Below, one piece after another: positions 9,395 to 18,143 of a stretch of DNA of 64,000 nt. The translations under genes and the position numbers were made by a program. The stretch's first letter is position 1. The number at the start of each line of letters is the position of its first letter. This stretch comes from SXXZ01 sp041177965 (GTDB lineage Bacteria > Verrucomicrobiota > Verrucomicrobiia > Limisphaerales > UBA9464), in contig JBEGWF010000012.1 in NCBI GenBank assembly GCA_041177965.1, positions 1-64,000 of the forward strand. The letters are read 5' to 3'. The notes below the pieces were generated by a model, which made no database searches, was not told the origin of the DNA, and saw nothing but the letters and a program-made list of their open reading frames with translations.

Positions 9395-12316
9395 ATGGCG
9401 GACTCCCCCGCATCCATCACGGTCCGAGCGCTGTCCCGTCTGGCGCAGGCGATCCACCTGCGTCGCCACTGGTTCATCGCGCCGCAGTTGATCCTGGCGG
9501 CCGCGTGCATCTGGTACACGGTCGCCCGGCTGGAGTTCAGCGTCGACCGCAACGACCTCGTCGGCTCGGACCAGGAATACCACCGGAACTTCCTCGAGCT
9601 GAAACGCGAGTTCCCAGGGCAGGACGACCTCGTCGCCATCGTCGAGAGCGACGATCCGGAGAAGAACCGGCAGTTCGTCGAGCGCCTGGGGGCGCGGCTC
9701 GACCGCGAGTCCACGGCCGTCTCGCCCACCAACCTGTTCACCGACGTCTTCTACAAGGGCGATCTGCCCCTGATGGGGCGCAAGGCCCTGCTCTTCGTCC
9801 CCGAGGGCGACCTCCGGGAGATGCTCGGGGCGATCAAGGGGTTCCGCCCGTTCATCGAGCAGTTCTCGAAGGCCACCAACCTGGCCGAGGTGTTCCATCA
9901 GGTCAGCGTCCAGATCCGTTCGGCCGACCGGTCCACCAACGCCTCCAACGATGCCCTGATCGGGGCACTGCCGGCGCTGGAAAGGATCATCCAGCGATGC
10001 CGCGAGAGCATGGTGCGCCCCGGAACCCCTCCATCCCCCGGTGTGGACGCGCTGTTCGGAGCCGGGCCAGAGGCCGAGCGGGCCAAGTACGTCACCTTCG
10101 ATCGGGGGCGCCTGTACCTGGTCAATGCCAAGGCCCGACTCGCGAACCCGGAGGAGATCCCCAAGACCACCGCATCGTTCTGGGATCGTCGGATCGGACG
10201 CAGCAGGGCCAAGACCTCCCAGGAGCTCGAGACCGACCTGAAATGGCGGCAGGGCGAGCTCAGCGAGGCGGCCGTGCGACGCCTCCGTGAATTGATCGCC
10301 GACACCCTGAGGGAGGTCCCGGGAGTGAACGTGGGCCTCACCGGCGAACCCGTCCTGGAGGTCGATGAGATGAAGCAGTCCGAGAAGGATTCCACCTGGG
10401 CGACCCTCCTCTCTCTGGTGCTCTGCGCCCTGCTCTTCCTGGTCGGATACAATCACCGGGGCCGCCCGCAGAAGACCGTCCTCTCGCTGGTGGTCGGGCT
10501 GTGCTACACCATGGGCTACACCACCCTCGTGGTCGGCCACCTCAACATCCTGACCATCACCTTCGCTCCGATGCTCATCGGGCTGGCGATCGACTTCGGC
10601 GTCCACCTGATCAGCCGGTTCGAGGAGGAGGTGAACCTGGGTGAGACCGCCTTCACCGCCATCAGCCGGGCGGTCGTCAACACCGGCCAGGGCATCTTCA
10701 CCGGCTGCTTCACCACGGCCGGAGCCTTCTTCGCCATGGCCCTGACGGATTTCCGGGGCATCCAGGAGATGGGGGTGATCAGCGGCGGAGGCATGCTGAT
10801 CTGCCTGTTCCCGATGATGACGCTCCTCCCAGCGCTGCTGCTCGGGGAGAAGGGTCTCCGACGGGACCCCTCGGATGCGGCGCCCCATCCGGCCGCACCC
10901 CGCGCGTCCCGCCCGGCAACCGACTCGCCCGCAGATTGGAGGGAACGGACCGAGCGCTTCTGGCTCGAACGTCCCTGGTGGGTCCTGGGAGCCGGCGTGA
11001 GCCTGAGCGCCCTCTGCGTCGTGCACGCCTCCCGGGTCTCCTTCGACTACAACCTTCTCAACATGCAGAGCGACGGGCTGTCCTCGGTCATCTTCGAGAA
11101 GAAGTTGGTCGAGGCCGCCCGGGTCCGGAAGGGCGTCGCCTCCGAGGATCGGGCGCAGGGCGTGCTGTTCGGTGCGGTGATGGTCCCGTCCGCCGCCGAT
11201 GTCCCCGCCATCGAGGCCAGGCTGAAGGCATTGCCGACGGTGGCCGGCGTGGACTCGATGGGACACTACCTCACACAGGATTCGACGGAGCAATTGGGGC
11301 TCATCCGCAGGATCCGGGAGGAGACCCGGTCGATCGCCTTTCCTATGGTGGGTGACGGTCCGCTGGATCTGACCGCATTCAGCCAGCGGTTGTGGGGACT
11401 CCAGGGGCTCCTGGCCCTCGCGGCCGACGAGGTGCGCAGGACCGCACCGGAGGAGCGGGATCTCCTCAAGCACCTGATGTCCCTGCGGGAGGCCATCGGC
11501 GATCTCCGTGCCGCCATGTTCCGCGGGGATCGCCAGGCAAATGCGCGACAACTGGGGCGGTTCCAGTACGCGCTCTTCCGGGACATCCGGGACACCTTCA
11601 ACACCCTGCAGCAGCAGGAGGACTCCGGCGGCCTCCGGGAGTCGGATCTGCCGCCGGTGTTGAGGAACCGCTTCATCGGAATCACCGGCAAGCACCTGAT
11701 CCTCGTCTACCCGAAGGAGGACGTCTGGGAGAGGCAGGCGCAGCACGACTTCGTGCAGGAGATCCGATCCGTCGCCCCGAAGGCCACCGGAACCCCGGTG
11801 CAACTCTACTACTACACCGAACTCCTGAAGGTGTCGTACATCGAGGCGGCCGGTTGGGCGCTGGGAGCCATCGTGCTGCTGGTGTTCATCCACTTCCGCT
11901 CCCCGATGCAGGTGTTCCTGTCGCTGTTCCCGGTGGCGGTCGGCTCGCTCTGGATGGTGGGATTCATGGGAGCCAGCGGGATCCCGTTCAATCCGGCCAA
12001 CATCATGACCCTGCCCCTGGTCATCGGCATCGGGGTGACCAATGGCATCCACATCCTCAACCGGTTCGCCGAGGAGAAGACACCGGCGATCCTGGGCAGG
12101 AGCACGGGCAAGGCCGTGCTCGTCTCGGGACTCACCACGATCGCCGGGTTCGGCAGTCTCATCATCGCCGATCACCGGGGCATCCGCAGCCTCGGTTGGG
12201 TGATGGCGGTGGGCACCGCCACCTGCATGGTCGCGGCCATGACCCTCCTGCCCGCGCTGCTGACCCTGCGGGAACGATTCCGCTCCAAAAGCAAACCGGG
12301 AGCCGCCTCGAACTGA
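9395..12316 (+). CDS. MMPL/RND-family transporter, HpnN-like
   Basis: A 973-residue inner-membrane RND-superfamily protein with two repeats. Each has a lead helix (first near residues 27-44), a large periplasmic domain, and a five-helix sterol-sensing-like bundle (residues about 335-481 and 819-958). The bundle signatures are FAPMLIGLAIDFGVHLISRF and LPLVIGIGVTNGIHILNRF; the second matches the HpnN hopanoid transporter type. HpnN moves hopanoids to the outer membrane in some bacteria. The actual lipid or metabolite here is unknown, and no hopanoid biosynthesis genes are in the window. The ATG at 9395 is the only sensible start, since the upstream open frame is antisense to eboD. TACCTT at 9376-9381 is a possible -10. 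Divergence from eboD suggests shared control. Confidence 0.88.
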   Translation: MADSPASITVRALSRLAQAIHLRRHWFIAPQLILAAACIWYTVARLEFSVDRNDLVGSDQEYHRNFLELKREFPGQDDLVAIVESDDPEKNRQFVERLGARLDRESTAVSPTNLFTDVFYKGDLPLMGRKALLFVPEGDLREMLGAIKGFRPFIEQFSKATNLAEVFHQVSVQIRSADRSTNASNDALIGALPALERIIQRCRESMVRPGTPPSPGVDALFGAGPEAERAKYVTFDRGRLYLVNAKARLANPEEIPKTTASFWDRRIGRSRAKTSQELETDLKWRQGELSEAAVRRLRELIADTLREVPGVNVGLTGEPVLEVDEMKQSEKDSTWATLLSLVLCALLFLVGYNHRGRPQKTVLSLVVGLCYTMGYTTLVVGHLNILTITFAPMLIGLAIDFGVHLISRFEEEVNLGETAFTAISRAVVNTGQGIFTGCFTTAGAFFAMALTDFRGIQEMGVISGGGMLICLFPMMTLLPALLLGEKGLRRDPSDAAPHPAAPRASRPATDSPADWRERTERFWLERPWWVLGAGVSLSALCVVHASRVSFDYNLLNMQSDGLSSVIFEKKLVEAARVRKGVASEDRAQGVLFGAVMVPSAADVPAIEARLKALPTVAGVDSMGHYLTQDSTEQLGLIRRIREETRSIAFPMVGDGPLDLTAFSQRLWGLQGLLALAADEVRRTAPEERDLLKHLMSLREAIGDLRAAMFRGDRQANARQLGRFQYALFRDIRDTFNTLQQQEDSGGLRESDLPPVLRNRFIGITGKHLILVYPKEDVWERQAQHDFVQEIRSVAPKATGTPVQLYYYTELLKVSYIEAAGWALGAIVLLVFIHFRSPMQVFLSLFPVAVGSLWMVGFMGASGIPFNPANIMTLPLVIGIGVTNGIHILNRFAEEKTPAILGRSTGKAVLVSGLTTIAGFGSLIIADHRGIRSLGWVMAVGTATCMVAAMTLLPALLTLRERFRSKSKPGAASN

Positions 12317-12338
12317 TGCTCCAGTTCGAAGGGCTCCC
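12298..12338 (-). terminator. hairpin terminator for the sigma factor gene
   Basis: Two stacked stems, GGGAGCC/GGCTCCC and TCGAACTG/CAGTTCGA, surround a 6-nt loop and include the stop codon of the transporter gene. Read on the minus strand the hairpin is followed by GGTTTGCTTTT, a plausible U-rich tail. On the plus strand there is no T run, so it is mainly a terminator for the leftward gene. Confidence 0.6.
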
Positions 12339-12427
12339 GAAAACAACGACCGGCGGATGGGACGGACCGCGGATTTTCCGGACCGGGGGGGGTCCGGGCC
12401 CTGTGTGTCCAAGACTCTGCCAGGGAT

Positions 12428-13684
12428 TCAGGCCTCGGCCATCGCCTCGCGGGCCAGGAACCGATCGCGGAGCTTGCGCAGGGCGGCGGCCTCGAGTTGA
12501 CGGATGCGCTCCCGAGTGAGGCCGAAGTCGGCACCGATCTCCTCCAAGGTGCGCGGATCGCCTCCCTCCAGCGCGAAACGTTGGTTGAGGATCACCTGCT
12601 CGCGGGGATTGAGCGACCCCACCAGTTCACGCATCAACTCGGCGTTGCTGGACTCGCTGACCCCGGCCCAGGGCATGACGGCCGACTCGTCGGCGATGAC
12701 ATCGGCGATCCGGTTGGACTCGGGATCATTGCCGATCGGAGCGTCCAGCGAAGTGGCCCCCACCGCGGCGGCCTCGCGCCAACGGCGGATGTCGTCGACA
12801 TCCGCCTCCAGTTCGCCGGCCAATTCCACATCGGTGGCCGGGCGACCCAGCTCGGACTCCAGCCGCACCTCGGCCTTCTTCATGCGGGCCAGTTCCTGGA
12901 CGATGTGGATGGGCAGGCGGATCGACTTCGACTGGTTGGACAAGGCACGCTTGATGGACTGCTTGATCCACCAGGCGGCGTAGGTCGAGAGCTTGGCCCC
13001 GCGATCGGGATCGAACCGCTCCACCGCGCGCATCAGGCCGATGTTGCCCTCGTTGACCAGGTCCAGCAGCGGAAGACCGTAGTCCTCGTACTCGCGGGCG
13101 ATCTTGATCACCAGGCGCAGATTGGCCCGGATCATGTGCTCGCGGGCGGCCTCGTCGCCCTTTTGGATGCGTCGGGCCAGGTCGACCTCCTCCTGCGCAT
13201 TGAGGAGCGGGGTCTCGACGGCGTCACGCAGATAGAGCCGCAGGGAGGAGTGCTCGTCCCAGACGCCGCGCTCGGCGGTCGTCGGCTGATCGGAGGTCGC
13301 GGGCAACCGGGTTTCCCGGAAGGCGGGGATCCCGGAAGCCGGGGCCTCCACCTGAACTGGGACGGCCCTGGATGTCGCGAGGGTCTCGATGGGGATCACG
13401 GCCTCGACCGGGGGCGAGGGAGTGCGCGGCACGGCGATCCGGCCACGGTCGGCCACGGGCGTCGGCGGCAGGGCGATCGGCCGGGTCCGCTTGGAGACCG
13501 CCGACTTTCGCGCACGGCGGGCCGCGGGCTTGGCAGCCGCAGGCCTCACCCGACGCCGCTTGGCGCTGGTGGCGGTCGCATGGGAGGCGGATCCGTTCCG
13601 TTTGGTCTTGAAATGGCTTTTCATGTCTCTGGAAGCGTTGGAGTCGCCCGAGGTGGTTTTGTTCACTGCTTTCGTCGGACTCAT
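12428..13684 (-). CDS. RNA polymerase sigma-70 factor (RpoD/SigA type) with basic N-terminal tail
   Basis: A group 1/2 sigma factor of about 418 residues. Region 1.2 (SLRLYLRDAVETPLLNAQEE) starts near residue 145. Region 2 has LRLVIKIAREYEDYGLPLLD and the -10-binding segment KLSTYAAWWIKQSIKRAL. Region 3 follows, then region 4 with LNPREQVILNQRF and the -35-binding helix LTRERIRQLEAAALRKL. Instead of the acidic region 1.1 of housekeeping sigmas, the first ~130 residues are a Lys/Arg/Ala/Pro-rich tail (KRRRVRPAAAKPAARRARK). Two in-frame starts are possible, 13684 and 13624. TATGCT at 13737-13742 is a candidate -10. It could be the primary sigma or an RpoS-like second sigma; family confidence is high. 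Confidence 0.93.
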   Translation of the reverse strand: MSPTKAVNKTTSGDSNASRDMKSHFKTKRNGSASHATATSAKRRRVRPAAAKPAARRARKSAVSKRTRPIALPPTPVADRGRIAVPRTPSPPVEAVIPIETLATSRAVPVQVEAPASGIPAFRETRLPATSDQPTTAERGVWDEHSSLRLYLRDAVETPLLNAQEEVDLARRIQKGDEAAREHMIRANLRLVIKIAREYEDYGLPLLDLVNEGNIGLMRAVERFDPDRGAKLSTYAAWWIKQSIKRALSNQSKSIRLPIHIVQELARMKKAEVRLESELGRPATDVELAGELEADVDDIRRWREAAAVGATSLDAPIGNDPESNRIADVIADESAVMPWAGVSESSNAELMRELVGSLNPREQVILNQRFALEGGDPRTLEEIGADFGLTRERIRQLEAAALRKLRDRFLAREAMAEA

Positions 13685-13936
13685 CCTGAGGGTCGGAGGT
13701 TTCACCGGTCCCACACCCTCTGGAACGCCTCCACCTAGCATACGCGGGGCCAAACACGTTTTGCCGGGGGTTCCGCCTCCTGCGGTGCATCCGTCGCCCG
13801 AAGCCCCGGGAACCCGAGACATACTGGGACATTGTGACACTGAACAGGCACGGGCGCGGTCCATGGATGTCCCGACATCTTCGGCACGGAAGGTCTGGCC
13901 TGCCCCCATCGAACCTGCTGGAATCCTCGCACACCA

Positions 13937-14935
13937 ATGAACCCCTTCTTCCTTCGTCGATCCTGGACCTGTTCCGCCGTCTCCATCCTGGCCTCCGCCC
14001 TGCCCGCTCTGGCGGGTTCCTGGGTGACCTACGAGCCCAAGGCCGGGACAGCCAACGGCAAGACCGTGGTGCTGATGAGCGGCGATGAAGAGTACCGCTC
14101 CGAAGAGAGCCTCCCCCAGATGGGCAAGATCCTCAGCCAGAAGCACGGCTTCAAATGCGTCGTGCTCTTCAGCCAGGACGCCGACGGGACCATCAACCCC
14201 AACAACCAGACGAACATCCCCGGCATGCACCTGCTGGCGTCGGCAGACCTGGTGGTCAATCAGTTCCGCTTCCGTGAACTGCCCGACGCCGACATGGAGC
14301 ACTTCGTCCGCTACCTCGACAGCGGCAAGCCCATGATGGTGGTCCGGACCGCGACCCATGCCTTCAACTACGAGCGCAACAAGCAGAGCCCGTATGCCGG
14401 TTATTCCTGGACGGCCAAGGGCGGCGGCTTCGGCGGCAAGACCGTGGGCGAGACGTGGACCTACCACCACGGCCACCATGGCAAGGAGGCCACCCGCGGC
14501 GTGATCGACGGCCGCTACGCCAAGCATCCGATCCTCAACGGGGTGTTCGACGTCTTCGGACCGAGCGACGTGTACGGCGTGAATGCCGATTTCCCGAAGG
14601 ACGCCACCATCCTGATGCACGGTCAGGTGTTGACCGGCATGAAGCCCAACGACCCGCCGAATCTGTCCAAGCAGGCCATGCCCCTGGTCTGGTTGCGCGA
14701 CCACAAGGGTGCCTCCGGCCACACCTCGCAGATCCTCTGCACCACGATCGGCGCGGCGGCCGACCTGCGCAGCGAGGACCTCCGCCGGCTCTTCGTGAAC
14801 GCCGCCTACTCGCTGACCGGCCTCGAAGTGCCCAAGAAGGCGGACGTGGCCCCCATCGGCGAGTTCGACCCCTCGATGTTCGGCTTCAACACCTACAAGA
14901 AGGGCGTGAAGGTGGAGTCGCACGAGCTGAAATGA
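13937..14935 (+). CDS. exported ThuA-like protein
   Basis: A 332-residue protein beginning with a signal peptide (MNPFFLRRSWTCSAVSILAS, then ALPALAGS). The mature part matches the ThuA-like class I glutamine-amidotransferase fold: KTVVLMSGDEEYRSEESLP at the start, LLASADLVVNQFRFRELP, GKPMMVVRTATHAF and a C-terminal LVWLRDHKGASGHTSQILCTTIG. These proteins are abundant in Verrucomicrobia and Planctomycetes, often near sugar-catabolic genes. The reaction is not established, and some relatives act on oxidised sugars. It is divergent from the sigma factor gene across a 252-bp gap in which I see no other gene. It ends 64 bp before the convergent lamin-tail gene. Confidence 0.88.
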   Translation: MNPFFLRRSWTCSAVSILASALPALAGSWVTYEPKAGTANGKTVVLMSGDEEYRSEESLPQMGKILSQKHGFKCVVLFSQDADGTINPNNQTNIPGMHLLASADLVVNQFRFRELPDADMEHFVRYLDSGKPMMVVRTATHAFNYERNKQSPYAGYSWTAKGGGFGGKTVGETWTYHHGHHGKEATRGVIDGRYAKHPILNGVFDVFGPSDVYGVNADFPKDATILMHGQVLTGMKPNDPPNLSKQAMPLVWLRDHKGASGHTSQILCTTIGAAADLRSEDLRRLFVNAAYSLTGLEVPKKADVAPIGEFDPSMFGFNTYKKGVKVESHELK

Positions 14936-14999
14936 CCGTGGATTCCCCCGTCGATTCCCGGATCCTGGGGCCGTCGGAATCCATCCGAATCCATCGGAA

Positions 15000-16823
15000 T
15001 CAAGGCACCCGGCGGATCCGCCACCATTCGGCGGATTCGCCCGCGGGCAGGTCGAACACCCTTTCCACCGTGTCATCGGCTTGGACGACACCCGGGGGGA
15101 CCGAATAGGTACCGCTGAGCACCGTGGCGATGGCGGTCACGGTGCCTGAACCGGAAAGCGCGACCCGTTCGAGAACAAACCCCAGGTCGCGTGCTCCCCG
15201 AGTCCGCAGGCGCACCTGATTTCCGGGAATCCGTTCCACCGACAACGTGGGTCGCGGGGTCTCCGAAGACACCAGGGGTTCGGCCCTCCAATTCGCGGGC
15301 AGATGGGCCGGCTCGGTGGACACGATCCGGGCCAGGCAACGGTCGGAGGCCGCGGCCTCCACCGGCCAAGGGGCCGTCGAACGATAGTCGAGCTGGTCGA
15401 CCACATAATAGGGCACGAAGCCCGCATCCGGCCTGGGCGGCAACTGGGGGACATCGGGGCGGAGGAGGGTCAACCGTTCGCCCTCGGAGGCCAGTTGACC
15501 CGTATAGGGGCCCAACACCACCTGCGACTCGGGCAACCCCAGAAGACGGCGGACGGCGGCCGGAGCGTTGGTGTTGGCCACGATCCATCGGGCGCCGGGA
15601 GGCATGGTCTGCGGCTCGGTGAAGGTGAATCCGATGCCGCCCTCGATGCGCCATCCGTTGGTGGGATAGGCGGGATCGTAGAGGGGCACCGGCTGGTTGG
15701 CCACGTTCTCCAGCTCCACGAACTCGATGTCGCCGGCCGGAGCCGCGTAGCGGAGTCGCCGGAACACCACCGGTCCGAGGGCGTGCGGCGCGTTGGTGCC
15801 CCCGAGCCCCTGCCGGAAGAGGTTGAGCAACAGCGGATCCATGGAGTTGTCGATGCCCGTTCCGAGTGTCATGCGCTGCATCAACAGGAACGGGCCCTCG
15901 CCGTCGGGATGTCTCCCGAAGCTCACCCCGTTGGGGCTGGCCGGAAACTCCTGGACGTCTTCCCAACGCCGGGGAACGCCCTGGGCGTCGGCCGACAGGA
16001 GCGTGACCACACCTCCCCGAGAGGCGCCGAAGGTGAAGGCCGTGCGCCCCGGGCCGGGCTCCAGAAGGTTGAACTGGTATTCGTAGATCATCCGGAACCC
16101 GCGGGGCGGAACAACGGTGCCGGCCGGGATGCGGAACCTGAAGGGATCGATCGGGTCGTTCGACAGGAACCATCCGCCCACGTCGATCGGCTGGTCGGTG
16201 CGATTGAACAGCTCGACCGCGTCCTCGAGCGGGGGATCGGTGTGCGCCAGCAATTCGTTGACGACGACCCGATTGGGGGGGCCAGAGCCGGCGGTGCCCG
16301 GCGAACCGACATACTCGGCGCTGGCCCGCCAACGGGCTGGGTCGGAGGGGTCTCCGGTGGCATCCGACCGCTCGAGGGATCCGCCGTTGCCGGCAGGGCG
16401 GCTCGGCCAGTCGCCATCGACGCCGTACTTCACCTGGGCCAGGAGGGATCCGTCGACCCCGGACAGCACGATACTCTCACCGCCGTTGTTGAGGGCTCCC
16501 GAGAAGGATCCGGCAAGCAATCCGGACACCGGACCGTATCTCGAGGCGAACATCGTCGGATTGCGGCAGATCACCGCGCGGGCCCCGGGCTGGAGGACGA
16601 AGGGGGTCGGGAAGGTGAAGCCCACCCCGGCCGTGAAGGTCGCTCCCGAAAGGTCGACCGGCACGGATCCCGGATTGAGGAGCTCCAGGAATTCGGCCTC
16701 GGCAAAGGCGGACCCACCCGGGGGTTCGTACATCAGCTCGCTGATGACCACCGATTGCGCGGAGACCGACAGGGTCCAGGCCAGCAAGGTGGCGACCGTC
16801 CCGCACATCCGTTTCCAATGCAC
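15000..16823 (-). CDS. secreted lamin-tail-domain protein
   Basis: An exported protein of about 607 residues with no catalytic signature. Three lamin-tail (LTD) style Ig-like repeats are visible. Each opens with a VISELMYEPPGG, VVVNELLAHTDPP or VVFRRLRYAAPAGDIEF-like strand, then FLELLNPGSVPVDLSG, AVELFNRTDQPIDVGGW or FVELENVANQPVPLYD, and later PGARAVICRNP or PGARWIVANTN. Such repeats are common in surface or secreted proteins of this group and in spore-coat CotH neighbours. I chose the GTG at 16823 because it gives a signal peptide with a basic n-region (HWKR before MCGTVATLLAWTLSVSA); the ATG at 16808 is the alternative. The C-terminal ~100 residues form a small beta domain. Confidence 0.8.
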   Translation of the reverse strand: MHWKRMCGTVATLLAWTLSVSAQSVVISELMYEPPGGSAFAEAEFLELLNPGSVPVDLSGATFTAGVGFTFPTPFVLQPGARAVICRNPTMFASRYGPVSGLLAGSFSGALNNGGESIVLSGVDGSLLAQVKYGVDGDWPSRPAGNGGSLERSDATGDPSDPARWRASAEYVGSPGTAGSGPPNRVVVNELLAHTDPPLEDAVELFNRTDQPIDVGGWFLSNDPIDPFRFRIPAGTVVPPRGFRMIYEYQFNLLEPGPGRTAFTFGASRGGVVTLLSADAQGVPRRWEDVQEFPASPNGVSFGRHPDGEGPFLLMQRMTLGTGIDNSMDPLLLNLFRQGLGGTNAPHALGPVVFRRLRYAAPAGDIEFVELENVANQPVPLYDPAYPTNGWRIEGGIGFTFTEPQTMPPGARWIVANTNAPAAVRRLLGLPESQVVLGPYTGQLASEGERLTLLRPDVPQLPPRPDAGFVPYYVVDQLDYRSTAPWPVEAAASDRCLARIVSTEPAHLPANWRAEPLVSSETPRPTLSVERIPGNQVRLRTRGARDLGFVLERVALSGSGTVTAIATVLSGTYSVPPGVVQADDTVERVFDLPAGESAEWWRIRRVP

Positions 16824-16913
16824 CTCGGGACGATAGCGACGGTTGTGAAAACGCGAAAGAGCGCTTCGAAGAGAGCTTTTTCTCGGAGCCCGACCGGGGT
16901 TCAATGCCCGGCC

Positions 16914-18092
16914 ATGCGACTGACCCACGGACTGCACCTGGCCTATTGCACGAACATCCATCGCGGGGAGGACTGGGCGGAGACCTTCGCGGGGCTGGAA
17001 AGGCACACGCTGGCCGTCCAGACCCGGGTCTCCGGGGGCCGCCCGTACGCCATCGGGCTCCGCCTGAGCGACCGGGCGTCCCGGGAACTCGTCGAACCGG
17101 GAACCTTCCGGGCCTTCCGGGAGTGGCTGAAGCGCCACAACGCCTATGTCTTCACGATCAACGGGTTTCCATACGGTCAATTCCACGGTCAACGGGTGAA
17201 GGAGCAGGTCTACTGCCCCGACTGGTCTCGTCCCGAACGCCTGGAATACACCCGGAGGTTGTTCCGGATCCTCGCCGAACTCCTGCCGCCCGGGGTTTCC
17301 GGAAGCGTCAGCACGGTACCGGTCTCGTACAAGGCCTTCGCGCGGACCCCGGACGAGCAGCATCGCGCCCTGAATCAACTCTGGGAGTGCGCCGATTTCC
17401 TCGAGGAACTCTCCCGCCGGTCGGGTCACGACCTTCATCTGGGGCTGGAACCCGAGCCCCTGTGCACCCTCGAGACCACCACCGAGTGCGTCGAATGGTT
17501 CGAGCGCCTCCGATCGGTGCGGCCCGGCGACCGGACCGTCGATCGCCGCCTCGGGGTGAACTACGACTGCTGCCACCTCGCCATCGAGTACGAATCCCCG
17601 GCCGAGGCCCTGGCTCGACTGCGTTCGGCGGGCATCCGCCTGAGCAAGATCCACCTGAGCAATGCCTTGGCCGTGCGTCCGACCGTCGAGGTGCGAGAGG
17701 CGCTGCGGGCCTTCGCCGAGGACATCTATTTCCACCAGGTCATCGAGCGGCGCCCCGATGGAACCCTGGTCCGCCATGCCGACCTTCCGGAAGCGCTGCA
17801 AAGCCCCGATGGCCCACCGGGATCCCCGCTGCCGGAATGGCGCATCCACTTCCACATCCCGCTGCACTCGGCTCCGCAGGGCGGCTTCGACACGACGGCC
17901 GACCACCTGATCGGGGTGCTCGACGCGGTCCGCGACGAACCGGGCCTGTGCCAGCACTTCGAGATGGAGACCTACACCTGGGAGGTGATGCCCGCGGCGA
18001 TGAAGCGTCGCGACGTGGTGGACCAGCTTTCCGAGGAATACGCCTGGACCCTCGCCCGATTCGCCGAACGCGGTTTCCATCCCGCCGCGTGA
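16914..18092 (+). CDS. eboE: metabolite traffic protein EboE
   Basis: A 392-residue TIM-barrel protein of the xylose-isomerase-like superfamily. The opening LTHGLHLAYCTNIHRGEDWAE and the blocks YAIGLRLSDRASRELVEP, NAYVFTINGFPYGQFHG and VKEQVYCPDW are what I recognise as EboE. Later blocks are LGLEPEPLCTLE, VNYDCCHLAIEYE, LSKIHLSNALA and METYTWEVMP. In cyanobacteria the ebo cluster is linked to moving a pigment precursor to the periplasm; the molecular role of EboE is unresolved. Here it stands alone, separated by sigma, ThuA and lamin-tail genes from the EboD-like gene. It is divergent from the lamin-tail gene across 90 bp and nearly abuts hisS on the other strand. Confidence 0.88.
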   Translation: MRLTHGLHLAYCTNIHRGEDWAETFAGLERHTLAVQTRVSGGRPYAIGLRLSDRASRELVEPGTFRAFREWLKRHNAYVFTINGFPYGQFHGQRVKEQVYCPDWSRPERLEYTRRLFRILAELLPPGVSGSVSTVPVSYKAFARTPDEQHRALNQLWECADFLEELSRRSGHDLHLGLEPEPLCTLETTTECVEWFERLRSVRPGDRTVDRRLGVNYDCCHLAIEYESPAEALARLRSAGIRLSKIHLSNALAVRPTVEVREALRAFAEDIYFHQVIERRPDGTLVRHADLPEALQSPDGPPGSPLPEWRIHFHIPLHSAPQGGFDTTADHLIGVLDAVRDEPGLCQHFEMETYTWEVMPAAMKRRDVVDQLSEEYAWTLARFAERGFHPAA

Positions 18093-18143
18093 CCCTCGCG
18101 GCCCCGGGACGTCCCGATCGCCGGCGTGGCGGGCAGATGCGGG

